NCBI GenBank assembly: GCA_900550185.1
Contig: URRN01000035.1
Location: 1 to 13,694 of the forward strand
Length of the DNA: 13,694 nt
Reading direction: 5' to 3'
DNA from: an uncultured Collinsella sp.
Lineage (GTDB): Bacteria; Actinomycetota; Coriobacteriia; Coriobacteriales; Coriobacteriaceae
Shown: positions 6,428-12,353 of the stretch, in pieces
How positions within the stretch are numbered: the stretch's first letter is position 1
Layout: the number at the start of each line of letters is the position of its first letter
Made by a program: the position numbers and the translations under genes
Notes under the pieces: generated by a model
Database searches by the model: none
Told to the model about the DNA's origin: nothing
The model's input: only the letters and a program-made list of their open reading frames with translations

Positions 6428-6494
6428 AGTTGCGGTGATATAGTTCCTATTTGTGCTGTTAAACCGCTTAAATCGGAACTATATCACCGCAACT
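6428..6494. repeat. Long intergenic hairpin, 20-bp perfect arms
   Basis: AGTTGCGGTGATATAGTTCC (6428-6447) is perfectly complementary to 6475-6494. The 27-nt interior can extend the helix through ATTT (6449-6452) with AAAT (6470-6473). On the plus strand the right arm runs into TTTT, so it may help end transcripts of the radical SAM gene, whose stop is 41 bp upstream. It shares arm pattern, loop length and loop ends with the hairpin at 2027-2090. The right arm also touches the place where a -35 for the aminopeptidase gene would fall. Confidence 0.8.
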
Positions 6495-6515
6495 TTTATG
6501 GACGCGTGGGTGGGC

Positions 6516-6521
6516 TATACT
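6516..6521 (+). promoter_or_regulatory. Candidate -10 box for the methionine aminopeptidase gene
   Basis: TATACT matches five of six bases of the -10 consensus and lies 25 bp upstream of the ATG, with AAAGGAAG in between. The expected -35 window (about 6493-6499, CTTTTAT) is poor and borders the right arm of the 6428-6494 hairpin. The leader would be very short. Confidence 0.35.
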
Positions 6522-6546
6522 AGCTGCGGATGAAAGGAAGTTAGCC

Positions 6547-7434
6547 ATGTATGACAAAGGACCCGTACCTGGCCGCAACGACGCTTGCTGGTGCGGAAGC
6601 GGCAAAAAATATAAGAAATGCCATAGCGCCTTTGATGAGCGCCTCGAGCGCTTGTGGGAAGAGGGCTGGGAGGTTCTGCCCCGCACGCTCTACAAGACGC
6701 CCACCGATATCGAGGGCATCAAGCGCTCGGCCGCCATCAACGTGGGCGTGCTCGATTATGTGGGCGAGCATATCGCCGCAGGCATGACTACCAACCAGAT
6801 CGACCAGATGATCTACGACTACACCGTCGAGCACGGCGGCACGCCGGCCGATCTTAACTACGAGGGCTATCCCAAGAGCGTGTGCACCTCGATCAACGAC
6901 GTCGTCTGCCACGGTATCCCCTGCGATGCGGATGTGCTGCACGAGGGCGACATCATCAACGTCGACTGCTCCACGATTTTGGACGGCTACTTTAGCGACT
7001 CGAGCCGCATGTTCTGCATCGGCGAGGTCTCTGCCGAGCGCCAGCGCCTGGTCGACGTTACCCGCGCCAGCGTGGAGGCGGGTCTGGCAGCCGTCAAGCC
7101 ATGGCTGCCGCTGTCCGTTATGGCCGAGGCCGTACAAAAGACGGTCGAGGATGCCGGCTTTAGCGTGGTGCGCGAGTACGGCGGACACGGCATCGGCAAG
7201 GAGTTCCACGAGGACCCGTTTGTGGGCTTTACCACCGAGGCGCCCGATGTGGACACCATCATGGCCCCGGGCATGGTCTTTACCATTGAGCCCATGGTCA
7301 ACGCCGGAGCGCCCGACATCAAGATCAGCAAGGGTGACGGCTGGTGCGTGCGCACCAAGGACGGCAGCGATTCGGCCCAGTGCGAGGTACAGCTCGTGGT
7401 GACCGAGGATGGTTACGAGCTGCTGAGCTGGTAG
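6547..7434 (+). CDS. map: Type I methionine aminopeptidase with N-terminal SEC-C zinc motif
   Basis: 295-residue enzyme that removes the initiator methionine from nascent proteins. The N-terminus is a SEC-C motif, ACWCGSGKKYKKCH, with ligands C14, C16, C25 and H26. These likely bind zinc and help ribosome association, as in SecA-type SEC-C tails. The catalytic pita-bread domain follows, with all five metal ligands: D140 (NVD), D151 (FSDSS), H214 (GGHGIG), E248 (FTIEPM) and E280 (AQCE); the substrate histidine is H221 (FHEDP). E280 is followed by VQ where most members have HT. The length fits SEC-C-bearing forms. The ATG has AAAGGAAG 6 nt upstream. The gene stands alone and ends in a strong terminator at 7444-7493. 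Confidence 0.95.
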   Translation: MYDKGPVPGRNDACWCGSGKKYKKCHSAFDERLERLWEEGWEVLPRTLYKTPTDIEGIKRSAAINVGVLDYVGEHIAAGMTTNQIDQMIYDYTVEHGGTPADLNYEGYPKSVCTSINDVVCHGIPCDADVLHEGDIINVDCSTILDGYFSDSSRMFCIGEVSAERQRLVDVTRASVEAGLAAVKPWLPLSVMAEAVQKTVEDAGFSVVREYGGHGIGKEFHEDPFVGFTTEAPDVDTIMAPGMVFTIEPMVNAGAPDIKISKGDGWCVRTKDGSDSAQCEVQLVVTEDGYELLSW

Positions 7435-7443
7435 CTGTGGATG

Positions 7444-7493
7444 CGCCGGGCTACGCGATGGATATGTTAACCATCGCGTAGCCCGGCGTTTTT
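7444..7493 (+). terminator. Strong Rho-independent terminator after map
   Basis: An 18-bp perfect stem (7444-7461 with 7471-7488), rich in G and C, encloses a 9-nt loop and is followed by five T residues (7489-7493) and then ATAA. It begins 10 bp after the aminopeptidase stop, so the dehydrogenase gene downstream should have its own promoter. Confidence 0.92.
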
Positions 7494-7512
7494 ATAACGT
7501 TTTGCCTGATAC

Positions 7513-7548
7513 AACCTGCCAAAATAAACCTGTCCCTTTTTGGCAGGT
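7513..7548 (+). repeat. 36-bp hairpin repeat, copy 1
   Basis: ACCTGCCAAAA (7514-7524) and TTTTGGCAGGT (7538-7548) form an 11-bp hairpin around a 13-nt loop. The loop contains a second ACCTG (7528-7532) that could pair with CAGGT in place of the first arm, so two exclusive foldings exist. The same 36 bp, with two base changes, recur at 9544-9579. This copy lies between the map terminator and the ribosome binding site of the dehydrogenase gene (GGAGAGG, 7554-7560), where it would be in the 5' leader if transcription starts upstream. Confidence 0.75.
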
Positions 7549-7567
7549 CAAGCGGAGAGGACTGCTT

Positions 7568-8503
7568 GTGAACATCCTGGTTTTGCTGCCCGTCAACGAC
7601 CGTCATCGTGCAATTCTTGAGTCGAGCGCTCCGGGCGAGGACTTTATCTACACGAGCGCCGACGCCGCCACGCGCGAGCAGGTCGCCGATGCTGACGTGA
7701 TCTTGGGCAACATCGACCCTGACATGCTCACGGCATGCGAGCATCTCCAGCTGTTGCAACTGCAGACCGCGGGCTATGACGACTACATTGCCGCCGGCAC
7801 CGTGCCGGCCGACGCCAAACTGTCTTGCTCGGTGGGCGCCTACGGCCAGGCCGTGAGCGAGCACATGTTTGCCATGGTCCTTTCCATGATGAAGCGCCTG
7901 CCTGGCTACCAAGATCTGCAGCGCGAGCATCGCTGGGAGGACCTGGGCCCGGTTACTTCGCTCAAAAATGCCAACGTGCTGGTGCTGGGCGCAGGCGATA
8001 TCGGCGGCCACTTTGCCACGCTCTGCCGCAGCATGGGTGCGCACGTCCGCGGCATCAAGCGCCATCCGCTTGTCTACCCCATTGTGTTTGAGGACATGGA
8101 CGGCATGGACGCCCTGCCCGAGCGCCTGGCCGAGGCCGACATCGTCGCATCCTTTATGCCCAGCACACCCGAGACCCGCGGCTTGGCGAACGCCGAGTTC
8201 TTCGCCGCGATGAAACCGGGCGCCTTCTTTGCCAACGGCGGCCGCGGCGACCTTGTGGTCGCCGACGACTTGGTTGCCGCCCTGGAGTCGGGACATCTCG
8301 CCGGCGCCGCGGTCGACGTCACCGACCCCGAGCCGCTGCCTGAGACAAGCCCCCTGTGGGATGCGCCCAACATGCTCATCACGCCGCACGTCTCCGGTTG
8401 GTTTCACCTGGCAGCCACGCTCAACAATGTGGTCGACATTGCCGCAGAGAATCTGCGTCACCTGCAAGCTGGCGAAACTTTACGTTGTTGGATCGAACAC
8501 TAG
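7568..8503 (+). CDS. D-isomer-specific 2-hydroxyacid dehydrogenase
   Basis: 311-residue NAD(P)-dependent oxidoreductase that interconverts a 2-keto acid and a D-2-hydroxy acid in the cytoplasm. The Rossmann motif VLGAGDIG has G141, G143 and G146. The catalytic triad is complete: R226 (GGRGD), E255 (DPEPLP) and H274 (TPHVSG). The remaining flanks form the substrate-binding lobe. The best members to compare are the phosphoglycerate/glyoxylate/hydroxypyruvate reductase-like proteins; the substrate is not readable. The GTG at 7568 is chosen because GGAGAGG stands 7 nt upstream; the frame is open further 5', but those residues are read from the 36-bp repeat. The stop TAG (8501-8503) overlaps the stop of the convergent PIN toxin gene. 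Confidence 0.9.
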   Translation: MNILVLLPVNDRHRAILESSAPGEDFIYTSADAATREQVADADVILGNIDPDMLTACEHLQLLQLQTAGYDDYIAAGTVPADAKLSCSVGAYGQAVSEHMFAMVLSMMKRLPGYQDLQREHRWEDLGPVTSLKNANVLVLGAGDIGGHFATLCRSMGAHVRGIKRHPLVYPIVFEDMDGMDALPERLAEADIVASFMPSTPETRGLANAEFFAAMKPGAFFANGGRGDLVVADDLVAALESGHLAGAAVDVTDPEPLPETSPLWDAPNMLITPHVSGWFHLAATLNNVVDIAAENLRHLQAGETLRCWIEH

Positions 8504-8991
8504 AAGGACGTCAGGTAGTTTCTTGCGTCTACTACACTCATTGCTGCGACGGGTGCGTGCGAACAGAGTTTGGCATCGTTGGTGACCAGAAGGTCTGCCT
8601 TTGCGCGCATTGCTGCCGCAATGATTAAATCGTCTTCGTAATCGCTATGGAGCTTACGCTGCTTGCTCGCCATCCATATGTCACTCAGGTCGCAGGGTAC
8701 CGGCGTGGCAAGTTGCGACAACACGTCGAGGCAATCCCATGCAAGTGATGTCGCCGCCACGGCGGCATCTTGGGATAGCGAGCCATGCTCGCGCCGATAC
8801 CACGCCTTATGTTCGCTCGAAATCAAATAGAACAGATCTTTGGACGATGTCGCCGCATACAGCAAATCCACCTGCGCCGTGCATGCATCGCGTAAAAACT
8901 CAATCGCCACCGAACGACCACGTCGTGAGGGAATGAAGTAATCGAGCCACACGTTGGTGTCAACCAAGATGCGCCTTGGAGCCTCACTCAT
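8500..8991 (-). CDS. PIN-domain ribonuclease toxin (VapC-like)
   Basis: 163-residue PIN-domain protein. Acidic active-site candidates are D11 in LVDTNVWLD, D117/D120 in DYEDDLIIAA and D139 in TNDAKL. The second conserved acidic position, usually a glutamate about residue 40-50, is not obvious; D52 in SSKDLF is the nearest candidate. PIN toxins cleave RNA, often tRNA or rRNA, when not bound by their antitoxin. The ATG lies inside the 3' end of the antitoxin gene (8-nt overlap, 8984-8991), so translation is probably coupled; GAGGAG is 13 nt upstream. At 163 residues it is longer than a classical VapC of about 130. The 3' end converges on the dehydrogenase gene, sharing CTAG. Confidence 0.85.
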   Translation of the reverse strand: MSEAPRRILVDTNVWLDYFIPSRRGRSVAIEFLRDACTAQVDLLYAATSSKDLFYLISSEHKAWYRREHGSLSQDAAVAATSLAWDCLDVLSQLATPVPCDLSDIWMASKQRKLHSDYEDDLIIAAAMRAKADLLVTNDAKLCSHAPVAAMSVVDARNYLTSF

Positions 8992-9364
8992 AGAGCCAGC
9001 TCATCTCCTCGCCGTAGCGATCCGCGTAGGCGTTCCGTTTGAGTTCTTCATCGCCCGAGGGCTGAGCCTTGACCATATCGATTCCCGACTCATGGCAAGC
9101 GGCAGCGAACAGCTTCGACCCCTGATCCATGAGCTCGAGCTTACGTTTAGCGGCCTTTTCGCGCTCGCGCTGTTCCGCCCGGGCACGACCGGGCGAAAGG
9201 ATGTCCTGGAGCGCGCCGGGCCGATCAGCCAGCGACGCTGCAAGCCGCCAGAGCGCTCGCACCGCCTGGCTCGGCGTCATACCGGCCCTGGAGAGAGCGG
9301 CGTCCCCACTCCTTTTAAGATCGGCATCGAGACGTACGTTGATCTGAGCGGCTGTTGTGGTCAT
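8984..9364 (-). CDS. RelB/DinJ-like antitoxin
   Basis: 126-residue antitoxin, first gene of the pair. Residues about 5-45 (AQINVRLDADLK, then SRAGMTPSQAVRALWRLAA) match the ribbon-helix-helix DNA-binding module of the RelB/DinJ family, here followed by a long charged helix (REREKAAKRKLELM). The C-terminal part should wrap the toxin. RHH antitoxins dimerise, bind their own promoter and repress the operon together with the toxin. The ATG at 9364 has AAGGAGAGG upstream. The partner is a PIN-domain protein rather than the usual RelE/YafQ-type RNase. An AT-rich imperfect palindrome overlaps the promoter at 9382-9396. Confidence 0.85.
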   Translation of the reverse strand: MTTTAAQINVRLDADLKRSGDAALSRAGMTPSQAVRALWRLAASLADRPGALQDILSPGRARAEQREREKAAKRKLELMDQGSKLFAAACHESGIDMVKAQPSGDEELKRNAYADRYGEEMSWLYE

Positions 9365-9381
9365 GACCTCTCCTTAATACT

Positions 9382-9418
9382 TTATAATCATCATAAAACT
9401 CTATGGTAGATACGTAAA
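9382..9418 (-). promoter_or_regulatory. Promoter and candidate operator of the toxin-antitoxin operon
   Basis: On the minus strand, -35 TTTACG (9418-9413) and -10 TATGAT (9395-9390) are separated by 17 bp and lie 26-54 bp upstream of the antitoxin ATG. The imperfect palindrome TTATGATGATTATAA (9396-9382) covers the -10 and is a likely autoregulatory site for the RHH antitoxin. The operator role is inference from how RelB-type systems behave. Confidence 0.55.
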
Positions 9419-9459
9419 GCATGTATAGCATTTATAAGCATTAGCCGTACTCTGTACAC

Positions 9460-9494
9460 AAAAAGCCGCCGAGGCACACTGCACCTCGGCGGCT
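9460..9494 (-). terminator. Rho-independent terminator after the M18 aminopeptidase gene
   Basis: AGCCGCCGAGG (9464-9474) is perfectly complementary to 9484-9494 across a 9-nt loop. Read on the minus strand the stem is followed by TTTTTGTGT, so it acts on transcripts coming from the peptidase gene, whose stop is at 9581. It also shields the toxin-antitoxin promoter from read-through. Confidence 0.88.
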
Positions 9495-9543
9495 ACGTAT
9501 CACCGATCTAGTTCGGTTTCACCCTTTGCATTCGTCCAGATAA

Positions 9544-9579
9544 AACCTGCCAAAATGAACCTGTCCCTTTTTGGTAGGT
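9544..9579 (-). repeat. 36-bp hairpin repeat, copy 2
   Basis: Second copy of the element at 7513-7548, differing at two bases (G for A in the loop, T for C in the right arm). It abuts the stop codon of the peptidase gene (9583-9581), so the 3' end of that mRNA starts folding right after the last codon; on the minus strand the hairpin is followed by TTTTAT. It lies between the gene and the GC-rich terminator at 9460-9494. Confidence 0.75.
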
Positions 9580-9580
9580 T

Positions 9581-10966
9581 TTAGAGCTCCACGCTTTCGG
9601 CGCCGTTGATGTTGAGGTTGCGCTCGTAGAAGGCCGTGAGGGCGCGGATGGCACACATCACGTCGCGCACGCCGCCGGTCTCGTAGCTCGAGTGCATGGC
9701 CAGCTGCGGCAGGCCCACGTCTACGGCGTGCATGCTCGCCTGCATGTTCGACAGGTTGCCCAGGGTGGAGCCGCCGGCCATATCACTCTTGTTGGCGAAG
9801 GCCTGCGTGGGCACGTCGGCGTCATCGCAAATAGCCTGGAACACCGCGCGGCTAAAGGCATCGGTGCAGTAGTGCTGGTTGGCGGCTTCCTTGATAACGA
9901 TGCCGCCGTTGAGCACGACCTGGTTGCGGGCATCGCACTTCTCGGCGTGGTTGGGATGCACGGCATGCGCATTATCGCAGCTCACGAGCATCGAGGCGGC
10001 AAGTGCGCGATGGTACGACTCGTCATCGAAGCCCAGCGATCCGTTAATGCGGCGCAGCGCATCGGCCAAGAACGTCGACATGGCTCCCTGCTTGGTCTCG
10101 GAGCCAACCTCCTCGTTATCAAAGCAGCAGAAGACCGAGATATCGCGCGCGTTCTCAGCACCCAAAAATGCCTGCAGCGAGGTATAGGCGCAGGCCAGGT
10201 CGTCGAGCTTGGGCGTCGAGATAAACTCGTCGGCCCAGCCCCAAATGCGCGCATCCTGACGATTGACCAGGAACAGATCGCGGCCCAAAATTTGCTCGGG
10301 CTCAACGTCCAGCTCATCGGCAATCAGAGCGTCAAAATCTCCCTGCTTGAGTTCACCGGCGCTGATGAGCGGGCACAGGTCAACGGCTCGGTTGGGAGCA
10401 AAGCTCTCGTTAACGCCACGGTTCATATGGATGGCAAGGCTCGGGATGATGGCGACTTCGCGCTCGGTGGCGAGCAAGCGACTCTCGATGCGGTCGCCCT
10501 CACGCACCAGCACGCGGCCCGCGAGCGCCAGCGGGCGGTCGAACCAGGTGTAGTCGATCATGCCGCCGTAGGCCTCGATGTTCAGGCGCAGCGTCTCGCC
10601 CGCGCCGTCGAGCTCGGGCACGGCCTTGACCTTAAACGTCGGCGAATCGCTGTGCGACGCCGCGAGCTGAAAATGATAGTCGCCGGCAACGCCGTCCTCG
10701 CCCCACGTCGCGGCCAGGTCCTCGCCCACCTTAAAGGCAACAACGCTCGAGGTGTTGCGCTGCGTGTAATAACGCCCGCCCGGCTCGATGTCCCACGCCG
10801 CGTTCTCGGGCAGGTAGGTAAAGCCCGCCTCGTCGAGCTCGGCCATAATGGTCGCCGCCGTATGGAACATGCTGGGGCATGCCTCGATAAAGTCGATAAG
10901 GTCGTTGGCGGCCTCGATATCGTCGGCCGTCACATGTGCGCGCTCGAGCGTTTCCTGATCCGTCAT
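9581..10966 (-). CDS. M18 family aminopeptidase (aspartyl aminopeptidase-like)
   Basis: 461-residue zinc aminopeptidase that removes N-terminal, typically acidic, residues from peptides in the cytoplasm. The family blocks are all present: SHSDSP (H105 first metal ligand), LDDL (bridging D255), FDNEEVGS (E285/E286, catalytic base and ligand), CDNAHAVHP (D331) and MHSSYE (H425). KSDMAGGSTLGN is the signature just before the last ligand. Length fits M18 enzymes. The frame extends to 11077, but the ATG at 10966 (MTDQETLERA) has AAAGGGGAG just upstream, and the extra 37 residues are not family-like and run into the divergent promoter region. The gene ends against a 36-bp hairpin repeat and then a strong terminator. 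The neighbour across the divergent promoter region is an unrelated hydrolase. Confidence 0.93.
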   Translation of the reverse strand: MTDQETLERAHVTADDIEAANDLIDFIEACPSMFHTAATIMAELDEAGFTYLPENAAWDIEPGGRYYTQRNTSSVVAFKVGEDLAATWGEDGVAGDYHFQLAASHSDSPTFKVKAVPELDGAGETLRLNIEAYGGMIDYTWFDRPLALAGRVLVREGDRIESRLLATEREVAIIPSLAIHMNRGVNESFAPNRAVDLCPLISAGELKQGDFDALIADELDVEPEQILGRDLFLVNRQDARIWGWADEFISTPKLDDLACAYTSLQAFLGAENARDISVFCCFDNEEVGSETKQGAMSTFLADALRRINGSLGFDDESYHRALAASMLVSCDNAHAVHPNHAEKCDARNQVVLNGGIVIKEAANQHYCTDAFSRAVFQAICDDADVPTQAFANKSDMAGGSTLGNLSNMQASMHAVDVGLPQLAMHSSYETGGVRDVMCAIRALTAFYERNLNINGAESVEL

Positions 10967-11000
10967 GCTCTCCCCTTTCGCTGGGTTGATGGTCCCCTCC

Positions 11001-11006
11001 AGCATA
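11001..11006 (-). promoter_or_regulatory. Candidate -10 box for the M18 aminopeptidase gene
   Basis: TATGCT on the minus strand lies 34 bp upstream of the chosen ATG (10966) and downstream of the alternative start at 11077, which favours the shorter reading frame. No good -35 accompanies it, so confidence is low. Confidence 0.3.
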
Positions 11007-11127
11007 CCCCGCCACGCCAGTGCCGCACTCTTCATTCCGTGCTTAATTCCGCGCCACTCACCAAGTTGAGCCATCATGCCCGTGCACCTTTTGCGACAAT
11101 TACGCTAACAGGACGAGAGGAGTCGTC

Positions 11128-12213
11128 ATGAAGCCACGTAACATTGCCATCGCCTGCGGTGTCGCGGGCGTCGCCGTCGGCCTTGCCGCTGCCGCCGGCA
11201 TCGTTTACCGCAAGCAAATCAAGTCCGCCGCGTCGCTCAAACGCTTGACTGGCTACGCGGATGGCTATGACCTGTACGCAATCGACATCGCCTACGACTA
11301 CGATCTTGATCGCATCATCGCCGCTGGCGTGCGCGACGACCAGGCCTACATCGATGCCGCGGTGGCGCAGGTGCTGCCCGGTGTGCCGGTACATGTCCAG
11401 GCGCCCCAGTTTGCCTGCAGCGCTTTTGTCGCCGTAGATGCCGAAGGCCGCGTGCGCACCGGTCGCAATTACGACTTTAAGGACGACACCTCGGCGCTGC
11501 TGGTGCGCAATCACCCGCGCGACGGCTATGCCTCCATCGGCTTTGCGGCACTCAATAACCTGGGCGCCAACACTCCGCTTGACTCCGTCGCCGGACGCGC
11601 CGCCGCACTCATGGGCCCGTTTGCCCAGCTCGACGGTGTTAACGAATGCGGCGTGTCCATTGCCGTACTCACCCTGGATTCCAAGCCCTGTGACCAGGAC
11701 ACGCAACGCCCCGTCATCAATACCTCGCTCGCCATCCGTCTGGTGCTCGACCGTGCCGCCACCACGCAAGAAGCTGTCGACCTGCTTTCCGCCTACGACA
11801 TGCACGCCATGGCAGGACGCGATTACCACTTCTTTATCAACGACGCCGCCGGTGACGCGCGCGTAGTAGAGTGGGATCCGCGCGATCCGGACCGTGCTTT
11901 CAAAGCGACTCCTGTACGCCAGGTTACGAACTTCTACGCCTGCTATGGCGACGAAGTGCTGCCCAACCAAAAGAATGACGAGCTGGGCCATGGTAAAGAG
12001 CGCGCCGTCGCAATCGCCGATGTCCTTGACGCCCATGTCGGTGCCCAGGACGAGGCAGTCGCTTGGAAGGCCCTACGCGCTGCAGCGCAAGAACCCAATC
12101 CGAAAGACATCACCAGCAATACGCAATGGTCGGTCGTCTTTGACAATACCGAACCCGCCGCCGCCATTACGCTGCGCCGCCACTGGGGCGACGTCGACGC
12201 CTTCGCACTGTAA
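11128..12213 (+). CDS. Membrane-anchored Ntn hydrolase, choloylglycine / penicillin V acylase-like
   Basis: 361-residue linear amide C-N hydrolase. Residues 4-27 form a hydrophobic segment (IACGVAGVAVGLAAAAGIVY) followed by a basic RKQIK, so it is a signal anchor or uncleaved signal peptide; there is no lipobox. The catalytic block starts at C97 (FACSAFVAVDAEG, then GRNYDF with R113 and D116), the pattern of choloylglycine hydrolase and acid ceramidase/AAT-like Ntn enzymes. GVNECGVS (171-178) is the conserved Asn/Glu-Gly segment. In this superfamily the cysteine becomes the N-terminal nucleophile after chain cleavage, which here would remove a 96-residue leader. Bile salts, penicillin or N-acyl amino acids are all possible substrates; the sequence does not decide. 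The ATG has GAGAGGAG 5 nt upstream. Confidence 0.83.
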   Translation: MKPRNIAIACGVAGVAVGLAAAAGIVYRKQIKSAASLKRLTGYADGYDLYAIDIAYDYDLDRIIAAGVRDDQAYIDAAVAQVLPGVPVHVQAPQFACSAFVAVDAEGRVRTGRNYDFKDDTSALLVRNHPRDGYASIGFAALNNLGANTPLDSVAGRAAALMGPFAQLDGVNECGVSIAVLTLDSKPCDQDTQRPVINTSLAIRLVLDRAATTQEAVDLLSAYDMHAMAGRDYHFFINDAAGDARVVEWDPRDPDRAFKATPVRQVTNFYACYGDEVLPNQKNDELGHGKERAVAIADVLDAHVGAQDEAVAWKALRAAAQEPNPKDITSNTQWSVVFDNTEPAAAITLRRHWGDVDAFAL

Positions 12214-12282
12214 GGACCCAGGCTCGTCGACCTTACGCTCGCCTGACGTTGTTTACATTTCTATACGCTTGAGCTAACACGT

Positions 12283-12315
12283 TTTACCCCCGTATCAACA
12301 GTGTGCGGGGGTAAA
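12283..12315. promoter_or_regulatory. Inverted repeat upstream of the phosphofructokinase gene
   Basis: TTTACCCCCG (12283-12292) is perfectly complementary to CGGGGGTAAA (12306-12315) with 13 nt between. Neither strand has a T tract after it, so it is more likely an operator or a leader structure than a terminator. TATAAC (12329-12334) just downstream could be a -10 element but is very near the ribosome binding site. Confidence 0.45.
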
Positions 12316-12353
12316 CTTATGCGCATGTTATAACTTGCCCGGAAGGATTCATC

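Noticed and set aside
7451..8467. 338-codon minus-strand open frame opposite the dehydrogenase
   Set aside because: Antisense shadow; it also runs through the map terminator stem and the 36-bp repeat, and its product shows no family features.
9692..11131. 479-codon plus-strand open frame opposite the M18 aminopeptidase
   Set aside because: It is the antisense of a clear M18 enzyme with all metal-site motifs; GC-rich codon use leaves the opposite strand open. The product has no recognisable motif.
11074..12036. 320-codon minus-strand open frame opposite the Ntn hydrolase
   Set aside because: Antisense shadow of a gene with a good ribosome binding site and catalytic motifs.
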